In this document: positions 32,701 to 43,400 of the stretch, in pieces
Layout: each line of letters opens with the position of its first letter
How positions within the stretch are numbered: the first letter of the stretch is position 1
Origin: Cladorhizidae sp. MBARI D1340-BT2
Lineage: Eukaryota > Porifera > Demospongiae > Poecilosclerida > Cladorhizidae
Direction: 5' to 3'
Length of the DNA stretch: 64,000 nt
NCBI GenBank assembly: GCA_028752905.1
Contig: JAQNBH010000017.1
Coordinates: forward strand, 34,753,364-34,817,363
Position numbers and translations under genes: made by a program
The notes under the pieces: generated by a model
Told to the model about the DNA's origin: nothing
The model's database searches: none
The model's input: the letters and a program-made list of their open reading frames with translations, nothing else

Positions 32701-33227
32701 AGCTTTTAGACATTGCACTGGGAAGAGGAGCTGCTCCCTTGCTCCGCAGTCATCATCTGCTCTTCCAGGAGGGGTGTACTTCCGATACAGGCTCATTCTC
32801 TTCGAAAGAATTTATTCCCTACCTGTCCTGGTTTTCCCTCAGCCACCCGGCAGGCTGCTACTAGGGTAGGATTAATTATCTCTTGGAGTCCTGCAACTGT
32901 TTAGCAGTCAAATCAAGTGAGGAGGTGGGTGTATCCTCAGTTCCCTCCCTTATCTGCTATATGTAGGGACAACTTCACCTTTACGTTGAACTGGGTGAAG
33001 AGGGAGGTATCGACCTTGGATAATGTCATCTGCTCTCCTGGTGAATCTTTGCTTGAACCACATGGCACTCCATCCTCTCCATCTAGAGGATTTAGCACAG
33101 CTTCGACTCCTGGTCGTTCCTCTGGGAGTCCTCCTCTTCACATTCTCGTTGCTTGGTTAGTGCACCATGTGATGACCGCTAGCATCTCTTAGGATGGTCT
33201 GCATTGCATTGGGTCTCTGCTGAGCCC

Positions 33228-33518
33228 TTACTCAAGACAGCCAACAACACTGGAATGTCTCAACCCTAATGGTACTGGTAGAGTATCAGTGACACCAGCT
33301 TGCACAGCAAACTCCTGTGAGCCTACACAGATTCTAACCATTGCAATGACATACAAATCACATTTTATGGTGATCTCACCCTCTGTCTTTACTGTTGGAG
33401 GAACCAGGTCTGCTCGTTGGTCTAGGGTTGTCATAGCACCACTGTCCAGTAGCATATTGTCGACTTGTACCCCCTCAACAGTCCCACCTCTGACAATCTT
33501 CTTGTACGGAGTTGGCAC
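33228..33518 (-). pseudogene. Retropepsin-like protease fragment of element A
   Basis: Contains the aspartic protease motif LLDSGAMTTL followed by a beta-rich segment (GEITIKCDLYVIAMVRI) and VPLGL. It lies 3' of the gag zinc knuckle in the same orientation, the normal gypsy order. The remainder of pol is missing. Confidence 0.7.
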
Positions 33519-33656
33519 TTGCTTTGGAAAATTCCTTGTCCACTGCTATTTGCAGGACAGTGATGTATTCTTCGGACAACTTGTAGCTATATGCCTGAGC
33601 TCCCAACAGTTGAAGCATCTGATTGCAGACCACTGGGAGTTCCTAGTCACCAGTTG

Positions 33657-34336
33657 TTAAGGCCCTGTTGAGGTTGACGCTACAGGATTCCTAGGTTTTG
33701 GGCAGTCTCGAGCCCAATTCCCTCGAGCCCAATTCCCAATGTCTCCACACCTTGGACACTCCCCTGGAGGTGGCCGTTCATTCTTTCCTTCTTTAGCCAT
33801 TGCTCTGGCTGTAATAGTTTTCCTTGCTTGCAGGTAATCACCTGCCAGCTGTGCCACCACTTCACTGGTTTTGGGCTTGTACTCTGTGACATAGAAATGC
33901 AAATCCTCGGGAAGGGTATTCAGGAACTGCTCCTTTAACAATCATATCAATTACTTCCTTGGTATCCTTACAGTCTTTCATCCAGCGATTACCTAGATTA
34001 CTTTGGTGCATGAGTTGTGTCACCAACTCCTGAGGCATCCCTACCTCTTTGATCCTGAAGGCTCCAAACCATTGGCGGTACTTTTCTTCATTAATGTCAT
34101 ACCTCCTAAGGATTGCCGCCTAAAACTGGCCATAATCCTTCGAGGCAGGTAGGCATTGCAGCATATGCCTGCTGTGCCTTTCCTGTAAGTTGCGGAACCA
34201 GGAGAAAAGACTGTCCAGCTCCCTCTATTTCATAGGCCCCCATAGTCCTCTCAAAAGTGACAAGGTAGGCCTCAATGGCATTCCTATCCATGAGTCGAGT
34301 TAACTTCAGGGTTGGGCGACCGTCTCTGGTCTCCAT
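33657..34336 (-). pseudogene. Gag (3' part) of element A
   Basis: The segment 34336-34106 has RNAIEAYLVTFERTMGAYEI and LVPQLTGKAQQAYAAM, a SCAN/gag-like capsid pattern of metazoan gypsy elements. 33941-33657 continues to LARDYLQAR-like helices and a zinc knuckle (CPRCGDIGNWARGNWARDC, with a small internal duplication of GNWAR). A frameshift or stop separates the parts near 33945-34105. The 5' part of the same gag is at 38459-38607, displaced by element B. Confidence 0.75.
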
Positions 34337-34354
34337 GACTTGTGGTGCTTCGGT

Positions 34355-34498
34355 ACTTTAGAGATTTGATTATTTATATATTTTGAACTCTTATTATTGG
34401 TTAAAAAAACATGAAAACATCAATGACTATCAGCTGACTATTAGTTGTGATGTCACAGCCACATAATTTCTCATGTGTCCAGTTTTGCCAGATCCAGC
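34355..34498 (-). repeat. 3' LTR of element B
   Basis: Partner of 38315-38458. It is preceded on the minus strand by a G-rich purine tract (34505-34525). Confidence 0.85.
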
Positions 34499-34668
34499 CG
34501 CCAAGGTCCCCCCCCCCCCCCTAGAGGGAGAACCCACGATCATTTGTAGGTGTGGTGGTATGTTTGTCGACCTGAATGAGTTGTGTGAGTGGGCACCAGT
34601 GGGGACCTGGGATGGCACCGGTTTCCCTGAGGGAGCCAGTGTTGCAGGAGTAGTGTCTGGGGCAAGGC

Positions 34669-35605
34669 CTAAGGATTCATCGCTAAACGCAGGCTTGAGT
34701 CAGTCGACTGAAACTGTGTCTGGTTTGCTTTGATGTCCAGCATGAAATACTTGTCGGTACGGTCAAGTAATCGATAAGGCCCATCATACAGGCATTGTAG
34801 AGGCGTGAGGTGGGCATCATGGCGAACAAAAACGAAGGGCGTCATGTGAAGGATGTCCGGCACTTATGACCTGTGTTGCTCATGGCATGCAACTGGCTCT
34901 GCACGAAGTTGCTTCATGGTCATGCAGAGACGGCCGAGCAGTGTGTCCGGGTATCTGCCCCAGGAGTGCGATGAGAGTCGATGTCGAAAAACTCGCCAGG
35001 CAGGTGTTGAGTAGTGACATAGACTAACTCAGCAGATACACAGCCCAAGTCATACTTGGGTGTTGAACGGATGACAAGGAAGACAATTGAAAGTTCATCC
35101 ATCCAATTGTTGTTGGTCAGGCGAGCCTTAAGAGAGGCCTTCATCTGCCTGTGAAAGCCCTCAACCATTCCATTAACCTGCAGGTGGTAGGCTGTGATAC
35201 ATTGTTGGCGAGCGCCCAGCAACAGTTCAGTTTGGCCCAGAGATCAGAGATGAATTGGCGGCCGCAGTCGGAGGTGATCTCAGCTGGGACTCCGAAATGC
35301 ACAACTCAGTGGGAGAGCAGTGCCTGGGCGCAAGAAAGAGTCATCGCATCTGGCATGGGAATTGCTTCAAGCCACCATGTTAAATAGACGATTGAGAACA
35401 AGTTGTTGTTGCCCTGGCAGACTGGAAGTGGGCCAACAATGTTGATGTGGATGGCCACAAACTGGCGGTCCAGAACATCAAACTGCTGGACAGGGGCAGC
35501 CACATGGCAGTGAATTTTGTCCGACTGGCACGCGAGGCAGGTGTGGGCCCAGGCCCCTACATCGCAATTGAAGCTTACATGAAGCTCCTTGCAATGAGTT
35601 TGCAT
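34669..35605 (-). pseudogene. Integrase of element B
   Basis: From 35605: CLACQSDK zinc-binding end, the first core strand (VAIHINIVGPLP; the usual catalytic Asp position reads Asn), SDCGRQFISDLW with the second Asp, then after a frameshift AYHLQVNGMVEGFHRQMK with the Glu. The C-terminal part at 34863-34669 has LQCLYDGPYRLLDRTDKYF, the usual gypsy integrase C-terminal beta domain. Broken by at least two frameshifts. Confidence 0.8.
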
Positions 35606-36037
35606 GAAGTGCAGATTATATGGATGGGAAAAAACTCATTGCCGCCAGCTGGCCGGAACAATTGGGTGTGGTCGCCATGTCAAGACATCTACCAGGATGG
35701 TGCTTGGGGCATTTTGCAGTGGCCTGTCCTCGAACTGCAGGCTGGTGCAAGCAGTACAAAAGTCCTGCACTTCCAGGTCTGTTGTTTGTGCCTGAGCCAT
35801 CACGACGAAATCAATGTCCTCTGTGGCATGTGCTGCAAACACAGAAGTGGGTGCAGCAAACTTGTTGAAGAAGGCAGCACCAGCCGTCCCGTGCCAGCAC
35901 AAGACAAGGCATCTGCGACCACATTGTGTTCCTCAATGTGCTGCACGTCTGTAGTGTATTCAGCAACTAACTGCAAGTGTCATAGTTGGCGGTCAGACCA
36001 GCGATCCGATGCACTCGCAAGTGCAAATGTATGGGAT

Positions 36038-37172
36038 TTATGGGTCAGTGTAGATGTGGAAAGCACGGCCCTCGACGAAGTAGCAGAAGTGGTCAATGCC
36101 ATGGACCATGGCTAGCATATCACGGTCGAATGCACTGTAGCGGGACTCTGCCTGTGAAAGCTTTTTATAGAAGAAGGCTAGAGGCTTCCAAGAGCCATAC
36201 TGCCACTGTTCAAGGCCACCACCGATAGCCTTGTCAGATGCATCGACAGTGATGCTGGTTGTCGCAGTACTGCTTGGGTGAACTAGCATGGTGGCAGTGG
36301 TGAGTGCTGCTTTGCATGCCCGAAAGCATTGTCCATGATTTACGACAACATGAGCTGCTTAACTTTCCCTGCAGTGGTCATGTGAAGCAGGAGCAGTTGT
36401 TCGGCCGCATGAGGGATAAACCGGTGATAGAAGTTCAACATGCCCAGGAACACCTGAAGGCCCTTGACATCTGCCAGATGGGGGAAATGTGCGATGGCCT
36501 CGATGCAGTCGGGCGGCAGACAGACACCACCTGTGGTGACACAGTGGCCCAGAAAGTCAATGGAGCTGACCCAAAGCATGCATTTGCTGGGGATAATGAC
36601 CAAGCCGTAGGCCATAAGGCATTTGAAGAGTAGTCAGAGGTGGCGGCGATTGGGACGGCTGGTGATTTGCTTGCCACCAAGATGTCATCCAGGTACATGA
36701 AGACAAATCCCCTACCCAGGCAGACCTGATCCATAAGGCTCTGTAATGACTGAACAGCATTGCTCAAACCGTAGGACAAGCGCGTGCACTCCCAAAGACC
36801 AATTAACGACAGTCTTAGAAATGTCGGCTTTGTGAACAGGGATCTGGTGGTAGACCCGCACCAAGTCAATCTTAGAAAAGATTGTGCACCGATGCAATTG
36901 CGATGTGAAGTCCTGGATGTGTGGCACTGGGTAACGGTCATTTTTAGTGGACTCATTGAGATGCCGGTAGTCACTGCAAGGTCGCCAGTCTCCCAATCTT
37001 TAGGCACCATGTGAAGTGGCAATGCCCACGGGCTGGATGACCACCGGATGATGCCCATCTTCTCCATTTTCTCGAACTCCCATTTAGCTGTATGCAATTT
37101 ATCCAGTGGGAAGGTGGAGGGCACGAGTGTGCACTGGTGGTCCATCAGTTGGGATGTAGTGTTCCACCCCAT
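36038..37172 (-). pseudogene. Reverse transcriptase and RNase H of element B
   Basis: RT begins near 37172 with LDKLHTAKWEFEKMEKMGII and SSSPWALPLHMVPK. A frameshift follows, then WRPCSDYRHLNESTKNDRYP and FSKIDLVRVYHQIPV (36996-36712). The catalytic FMYLDDILVASK lies at about 36665-36715, then VFLGMLNFYHRFIP at about 36400-36430. RNase H follows at 36289-36038 (SITVDASDKAIGGGLEQW, RYSAFDRDMLAMVHGI). At least three frameshifts. Confidence 0.85.
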
Positions 37173-37233
37173 GCGTCATCTCAGGTGAGGCTCATTGAAC
37201 ATGGGAAACTCAGTGAGGATCCGGGTGTACTCG

Positions 37234-37617
37234 TTATTGGCAGTGCCAGCATAGTGGAGTCCAAGTGAGGTTGAGCTGACTGGTAGGCAAGAATACTGGC
37301 ATACGTTTCACGGTCCACCAGCATCGGCCATGCAGATAAAGGAGCAACCCTTTCAGTAAGAAGAAATCGGCCCCGAGAATGGGGTGAGACACATTGGCAA
37401 GCTCAAAAGTCCAGGTAAACTTTTGGAATCCCAGCGATATGGTGCGTGTGCCGTATGTCTGGATGGTGGTGCCATTGGCAGCCACCAGAGGGTCTATCTT
37501 CAGCCCCCGATGGTCCCGGGCTGGTGCAGGGTAAATGCTGACCTCTGCCCCTGAATCAACGAGGAAACGGTGTCCAATGCTGCGGTCCCACACATAGACA
37601 AGGTGGCTTTTCTTCAT
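37234..37617 (-). pseudogene. Protease of element B
   Basis: Retropepsin motif FLVDSGAEVSIYPA with flanking GHR, then SHPILGADFFLLKG, the conserved second half. 128 codons open. It follows degenerate gag. Confidence 0.8.
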
Positions 37618-37629
37618 TTGACTAGTATC

Positions 37630-38290
37630 ACAGGGCGCTACTGTGGGCTGTTCTGCTCATTTCCCGAAAACGAGCATTACTTCCTGCAGTTGTGGGCCTT
37701 GGTGCTGAATTTTTAATGGTAGAAGCAGTAGCTGGTGGGCGAGCGGGTGAGAACTTGCCCGCTAAGATTTGCCTTCAAATCTCCTCGTGCCTCCAATGGC
37801 GCTGAGACTAACCAAGTCGCGCTTCTGGCCCATGACCGCATCTGCCGCAGCCGCCATCTGCTCAACCATATCGAGTTTCAGCACGGAATCACAGCTCAGA
37901 CATCGTCAGGCAGTTGACGCATGAAGAGGTGCCGGAAGTGTTTAGTGTTGAGGGTCTTCATGGCTGCATGACCTTGTCATCCTCTGTTTGAGCGTAGGCC
38001 TTGAGCAGGGCCTCTTTGAGGCTGGTGTACTTGTTGTCGGCCAGCGAGTTCTCAAGGGCAGAGCTGATCCTGTGGGCTGTGGTCTGGTCCAGGGCAGCGA
38101 TGATATGGTATTATTTTGTCAATGTTCCGAACATGAAACTGGGCCTCAGCCTGGGTGAACCAGAAGCGGGGGTAGGCCGCCCAAAAACTAGGGAGCTTGA
38201 TTCCGACGGCCATTTTCAGCGGCAGACTTTAGAACTCTGGTTTGTCAATGGGTGCCAGACGTGTCGGTGACGATGTCCGATGGCGCCATG
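37630..38290 (-). pseudogene. Gag of element B, degenerate
   Basis: Fragments such as ATG-GCGCCATCGG start context, ALDQTTAHRISSALENSLAD and NKYTSLKEALLKAYAQTEDD are recognisable as a gypsy capsid. Stops and frame changes interrupt it repeatedly. Confidence 0.6.
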
Positions 38291-38314
38291 ATGATGTTCT
38301 TCTATGGAGTTACC

Positions 38315-38458
38315 ACTTTAGAGATTCGAATATTCCTATATTTTGAACTCTTTTGATATGAAAAACATGAAAACATCAATGACTATCGGCTGACTATTAC
38401 TTGTAATGTCACAGCTGCATAAGTTCTCACGTGTCTAGTGTTGCCAGATCCAGTGATC
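38315..38458 (-). repeat. 5' LTR of element B
   Basis: 144-bp direct repeat of 34355-34498. Both copies read ACATGAAAACATCAATGACT and TGCCAGATCCAG, with substitutions throughout. Confidence 0.85.
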
Positions 38459-38760
38459 AAAGTATGTTCGATCACCATCCGCTGCAGGAGATCCATCTGT
38501 CCATGCATCTGGCAGCGTTTTTCGGCCATCTCTTCTTTGAATCTCCGTTGTTCTCCCGGTAACTCCTCATCATGCCTCTTGCGATCCTCGAGCATTAGAC
38601 GCATCATCTCAGTGAGTTAGGCCTTTGAGGGGTACTGTCTTCGCTTGACATCTCAATTGGCTTTTTTGGTAGACTCAGCCGGACCTTGTTGTCACCGATT
38701 TGTGTGGATGGGATCTTGTGAACAACTTTCTCACTATTATATCCTACTGCTATCACCAAA
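38459..38760 (-). pseudogene. Leader and gag 5' part of element A
   Basis: Minus-strand 38607-38460 encodes a Glu/Arg-rich helix (MMRLMLEDRKRHDEELPGEQ, ending QMHGQMDLLQRM) that should continue into the capsid at 34336 but is cut by element B. Upstream, 38625-38760 is the leader with the primer-binding region next to an LTR stub. Confidence 0.65.
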
Positions 38761-40535
38761 TGTGGAAGATTAGCAGTTGAGTTTGGAGAGAAGAGTTGAT
38801 CAAATAATGAAGATACTTTAAGGGGGACCTAACATGTTTTTTAATTTATTTTATTTTTATTATTATTATAGTTAAACACACAAACATTCACATTCATTTG
38901 ATGTTTCATTATGAAGTTATGAGCATTTTTATGTACAACACTTCAATGATTTATTGTCAAACATTGCTCCAGGAGAAGGGCCCGATCCAAGGTCGAATTC
39001 AAGCCAGCATAGTTTCGTGACCGTCACCCCCTGGACTTCAAGCAACCTTCAAAATGAAGCACATTCTTCTGACTACTTTTCATTAGGACGACCAATTCTT
39101 GACAAAAATTTGAGTGCCTTACGAAATTAAGTTCGAGCTCTGGGACTTAAAGGAAGTTCAGACAAGCAAAAACGCATCTGTTGGGGATCCCAACAAGAGT
39201 TGCCGAGTACCACAGCAAGCAAACCCACAGCAAGCAAACCAGACCAAGCACCCTCTTCTGAAGTCAGGCTCTCGGCTTGGAAGACACCAATTCCTGTGTC
39301 GACAGCTAGTGGTAGGAAGCTAGCGCTTTCATGCCATCAACTGCTGGGATGTCCCCATCAACTTCAGCGCATAATAAGCAGTTCCATGGGTCTGGTTCTG
39401 AGAGAGCTGACTTCACTGGAGACTTCAGCTTGATCAAGAACCAGAGTCTCGTTGAGACTGTGAGGACGTGACAGTGTTGTTCTGGGGGGCTCTGGCTGTC
39501 AAGACAAAGCTGAAGAACCTAGAGATTTATGTGAGAATTTAGTTGTCTTGTGACAATGTGACAATTTGTCTAGCATAGATGAATATAGGTCTATGAATGC
39601 CAGGAGCGTCATGGCTGCAAAGGTTTTTGGCATTGGAAGCGGCCTTCAAGAGTTCATAGTCACCCGGCACCGAGCTTTCAGGACCATAACATTACTGGGT
39701 GAGTGTTCTGAAAAGGAGGCTCTGTCTAGTTGTTTGTCTGTTGCTACTAACCTGCACAGATTACGGGACATCGACCCTGATGTCAAAGACCTAAAGATGG
39801 GGGGAAAGAACGGTCAAGAACTTGTCTGGACACTTGTAATAAAGTTGTAAAATAAACCTCAACTTGAGAATCCTGGTGTGGGTGTGTGTGGTTTTATTTC
39901 TCTTGGCACACCTACCTCTGTAATTTTTTTCTTTTTGTCTCAAACTTTCGGAAGTCCTTATATAATAATGGTCAAGTTATAATGCTATATGCCTCATGAA
40001 AAATTCTGACTACTAATCTACAAACTCTCATAAAATGTAATGCCACTTAGTTGTCCAATTATCAAAGTTTTATTGCACCAATTGAAGCCTACATAACCAC
40101 TTTAGCCCTTAGTGGAGTTACATCTGCCTAGAGCAGCCCTACCAAAAAAGGGTCTAGAGCCTATTACTGACTGTATCCCTTAACTAACCCCAATATTTTA
40201 ATGTTATTTTAAAGCTCTAAGAGAGAGCTATCTTTTAAGCATAAAATTAATGACATGAGTTGTACGGTTCAGAAGTTATGAGCCCTTGAAGGCGGACACT
40301 TCACCCCCACCCCCGTTTAAACACGTTAGGTCCCCGGAGGGTACTGTCTTCGCTTGACATCTCAATTGGCTCTTTGTAGGCTCTGCTGGACCTTGTTGTC
40401 ATCAATTTGTGTGGATGGGTTCTTGTGGAGCAACTGTCTCACTATTATATTCCACTGCTGCCACCTAATGTGGAGGGTTAGCAGTTGAGTTTGGAGAGAA
40501 GAGTTGATCAAATAATGAAGATACTTTAATTCAGT
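38625..40535 (-). repeat. Duplicated LTR-end/leader segments flanking a TIR element
   Basis: 38625-38821 and 40337-40535 are two copies of the same 195-bp segment of element A (GGTACTGTCTTCGCTTGACA, ATCTCAATTGGC, TATATCCTACTGC versus TATATTCCACTGC, TTAGCAGTTGAGTTTGGAG). The first copy stops at TTAA, exactly where the TIR element begins. The second continues into the full LTR. Confidence 0.9.
38822..40335. mobile_element. Second TTAA-type DNA transposon with possible transposase relic
   Basis: Left end GGGGGACCTAACATG after TTAA (38818-38821); right end CACGTTAGGTCCCC is its complement with one mismatch, but the right flank is GGAGGG, not TTAA. Near each end is a subterminal similarity (AAGTTATGAGC occurs at both 38914 and 40272, in direct orientation). 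Plus-strand 39566-39850 is open and encodes EYRSMNARSVMAAKVFGIGS then GLQEF, faintly like the conserved block before the DDE domain in Mutator/Kolobok-like metazoan transposases. The rest is degenerate. Confidence 0.78.
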
Positions 40536-40574
40536 TATTTAATTCACAAAACAACCCCAGGCTACAATAATCAC

Positions 40575-41104
40575 ATTTCATGCTGTCAAATCCCATCCCT
40601 GACTGGCTGAAGACAGCCCTGAGAAACTGGGAACATCAAGCAATAAGAATGCCCTAATGGCCAATATTAGTGATAATATGCTACAATGACTTGTTCATCA
40701 CATCACAATAGACTCATCAACACATATCTTCTAATCACATCACAATAAACTCGTCAAAACTTATTCATCTTCTAATCACTTCACAATAGACTCATCAACA
40801 CCTATTCATCCTATGGGATTCACATTATTGTCTATGCATTCAACACCTTTCTTGTAAGAGCAGGATTGCAAGGGTACTTAAACCCCTCTGCAACCCCAGC
40901 ACAGGAGTTTCCTTCAGCTACTTCATTTCATTCTACTTCTATTGTGTTTAGTTTGACTTGATTAAAGTTAACTTAAGGCCTAAGAAACTTACTGTTTAGC
41001 TGTGCTATGATTGAGAGGGAACTCTGGTGGCAGCATTACCGGAGAACAATACCTGCTGGAGGGTATAGTACTCATTGTTGTGCCTCGGTCGTTGGGGCAT
41101 TAAC
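40575..41104 (+). mobile_element. LTR-like insertion within the 5' LTR of element A
   Basis: The 5' LTR of A is interrupted at the CATG/CACAGAAATG position by about 530 bp absent from the 3' LTR. The insert starts TGCTGTCAAATCCC and ends GCATTAACA, with a promoter-like GGGTACTTAAACCCC, TTAAAGTTAACTTAAGGCC and near its end TGGTGGCAGCATTACC, which looks like a primer-binding region. That would make it an LTR plus a little leader of another element, plus strand. A target duplication is not clear. Confidence 0.6.
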
Positions 41105-41890
41105 ACACAGAAATGGATAAATAAGTAACACATTTTTCAAGTGCAGCCACAACACCCGACATCACATCACCAACCAGCCAAGTTGGTAACGAAAAACAAG
41201 TCCAAAGGACAGACCCAAGCATCAACACCCAAACCATAACAACCACAGAGTATATACCAAACCACTAATACCTAAAACATAATAACCACAGTAATTATAA
41301 GGTACTCCAACAATCGTTCTAAATATAGTTTATCCCAACTGTGTGTTCCATCACAAACTACTTACATCAAATCTGGATCCGCACATCATAAATTGTCCAC
41401 AATTATCTAAATAACAAATAACAGGGAACAGTTTGTTGTTGTTAATTGGGCTTGCCCCATCTCTTCCCATAACATCTGGGTTCCTCGGGGCTTTATATTG
41501 GACTACTACTGTTCCTCATATTGACGTTGATTGTGTCATCTATTAAAGTTATTATCTATGCCGATAAGTGATATAGTCGCCTAGATTTCATGTGTGTTCA
41601 AAATGATGTCGCTATCTGTGGACCAGAACCAATTTCCTTGCACTGAACACCAGTAAATGTTGCTACATCATGTTTTCCAGAAGGGCCAGCCCATGTGTTC
41701 CAGTTGTTCCTCTTGTTATTGAGGGAGAGATGGTCATCCAAGTTTAGGATTACAAATATCTAGGCAGTACTCTGTCTAACAACCAAACTCATTCTTCTCA
41801 TCTGCCATTTATCTACGGAACTCACTGCCTTCAGATACTTTGTGGAAATCTTCTTTGCCCTCATTCAATAGGTTATTAGTTAGGCACATG

Positions 41891-42583
41891 AAGCTGTAAT
41901 CACTACTTCAATAAAAAAATAGTTTATGTTATTGTTCTTTGTGTTGTTCATGTGCTATTCCTGGGTTGGATATACCGGACCGGTGCTAGCGGGTATTTGC
42001 TATTTTCATGTATCCATTACAAATTTGTTTCTAGATTAATATAATATCGTAACGTACTATCGAAATTGTGCATGACCTTGAACTTCGTCTTCCACTTCAA
42101 CGTTTATAGGACAGCAGTGACTACAGATCCAGATGGAGTACACATTATGGCGGTTGTTAATGAGAAGTTACTGCTATAGTTATTTAACATTGCTAGCTGC
42201 ACTGGGTAGCACGCTTAGCATTACTAAAACCGCACTGCTAATCACTAGTAGATAGCTAGCTCAATACAACAAGTTTGAAACACTACTCATCAAACTACTA
42301 GCTACCCAAGTGCTACCATCTGATCTGGTTGCAAAGCCACTAGCCGACTAGTAAACTATCGTCTATATACACTTACCACCTGTTTCCAGGCATTGTCCTT
42401 TTCCTTGTATGTTTAGCTGATATCTTTATTGCTCCAATGAGCTTGTTCTCATCTACAAATGCTATTATGTTTGACTCTGCAGTTCAACCAATATATCCGC
42501 ATTCTGGTTCCTCGTTGCTGGTTCGCAATTATGGAATGCCAACGGGACAACAATATGAAGTGGAAAAATTGATTGACAGAAAA
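41891..42583. other. No feature recognised
   Basis: AT-rich sequence after the LINE C-terminus. No exon, TIR or tandem repeat that I can support. Confidence 0.5.
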
Positions 42584-42682
42584 TAGTGAAAAATCGATTG
42601 CGTTTGCAAAAAAACATGTTTGCAGAAAATTGATTGCAGAAAAACATTTGCAAACGATTTTCTGCAATCAATTTTTTCACTA
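42584..42682. repeat. Imperfect inverted repeat (hairpin)
   Basis: TAGTGAAAAATCGATTGCG at the left is complementary, with few mismatches, to CTGCAATCAATTTTTTCACTA at the right. Between them GTTTGCAAA and TTTGCAAAC motifs and two TTGCAGAAAA copies add smaller inverted and direct repeats. Confidence 0.8.
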
Positions 42683-42774
42683 AACCTAGTGTTATTTCTA
42701 GGATGACGCCTAGGTTTGGAGTTAAAAGCTTTCTCACAATAATAGATCTTGAAAGACTTTCCATGAAAATTATG

Positions 42775-43130
42775 TAGTCAACAATGGTCCTCGGACTACA
42801 CTTCTCTTCTCACTAAGCTTCATCTTCCATCTCTATCCTTTCACCACCATAACAGCAAACTTATCTTTTTCTTCAAGCTTGTTCACAAAAACATAGATTT
42901 TCCTTCTAGCCTCCCACCATGCTAACCTATTCCCTGCTACAACCTCCGATCGTTCCACCCCCAGTAATCATCTGCTAATCGCTTACAGAACTCAGTCTGC
43001 TTATCTTTCATATTTGCCTTGTACTACTACGCTCTGGAACTCTCTCCCCAATTACATGAAAGAAACTGAACAATTTTAGCACTATACTCAACACCCCTTA
43101 TCATCACTTTGGCTTTTAGCTATTTAACTA
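42775..43130 (+). pseudogene. LINE 3' fragment (ORF2 C-terminus)
   Basis: Translation in changing frames gives SKLHLPSLSFHHHNSKLIFF, FKLVHKNIDFPSSL and TTLWNSLPNYMKETE, the C-terminal region of CR1/L2-type LINEs (compare LRNSLPSDTLW at 41820). 5'-truncated, as usual for LINE insertions. Confidence 0.7.
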
Positions 43131-43194
43131 TAATCACTATAATATATTCCTCCATGTGTTTGTTTACTAGCCTCTTGGCTGTTGAATATGATTA

Positions 43195-43400
43195 AAAAAA
43201 TCATTATCAACCACACCAACCACAGCCTCAACCTACATCAGTATCGACCACACACCCAATCAACATCAGTATCGACCACACTCCAGCCTCATCAACCTAC
43301 ATATATCGACCACACCCCAGCCTCAACCTACATCAGTATCGACCACACACACTTCCACACCACAGCCTCAACTCAATCATATACACACTCAACATAATTA
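43195..43400 (+). repeat. Minisatellite, AC-rich
   Basis: Five or so units of CCTCAACCTACATCAGTATCG plus ACCACACACC, with units of about 30-40 bp. Confidence 0.88.

Larger units (their letters stand above)
34355..38458 (-). mobile_element. Ty3/gypsy LTR retrotransposon B, inserted in gag of A
   Basis: A 144-bp direct repeat (34355-34498 and 38315-38458) forms short LTRs (TTGAACTC, AAACATGAAAACATCAATGAC, TGCCAGATCCAG). A run of G on the minus strand precedes the 3' LTR as a purine tract. The internal minus-strand order is gag (38290-37630), protease, RT, RNase H, integrase, as in Ty3/gypsy. All parts carry frameshifts or stops. I see no clean target duplication. LTR divergence of roughly 15-20 percent by eye suggests an old insertion, yet it must be younger than A. 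Confidence 0.82.
32160..41355 (-). mobile_element. LTR retrotransposon A (composite, with nested insertions)
   Basis: LTRs begin TGT(A/G)ATGGA(G/A)CAC and end CTAACCCTCCACA in the minus orientation. The 3' LTR is 32160-32520. The 5' LTR is 40469-41355 (enlarged by an insertion). Direct 4-bp target duplication AACT occurs at 32156-32159 and 41356-41359. The LINE frame resumes across it. A purine tract (minus-strand AGGAGAAGGGGGAAGGAG) abuts the 3' LTR, and a putative primer site (TGGTGGCAGCAG-like) follows the 5' LTR. Inside on the minus strand are gag, CCHC zinc knuckle, protease, then only an integrase zinc-finger scrap. RT, RNase H and the integrase core are deleted, so this copy was non-autonomous. 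Confidence 0.88.
28960..41890 (+). mobile_element. CR1/L2-like LINE, interrupted by nested insertions
   Basis: Pieces of one plus-strand non-LTR retrotransposon lie in collinear order. 28970-29234 holds an APE-endonuclease start (HVICVSEARLDDNIPNSVDS, then LDRN). 30822-31170 is its continuation (CVFYRPPA). 31218-31472 is a linker (LPRINSDILKAIRRRNILFT). 31680-32155 is RT motifs (ETGPDNISTRILKATAPSIV, ANYRPISILSVLSKPLERII, FFDLSKAFDSIPHSLLLNKL). 41356-41880 is the rest of RT and the C-terminus (SGVPRGSILDYY-like, then AIYLRNSLPSDTLWKSSLPS). Breaks at 29238/30818 and 32159/41356 coincide exactly with the ends of two insertions. Several stops and frameshifts show that the LINE is dead. Confidence 0.85.

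Noticed and set aside
35447..36115. 222-codon plus-strand frame
   Set aside because: Antisense shadow of the element B integrase and RNase H.
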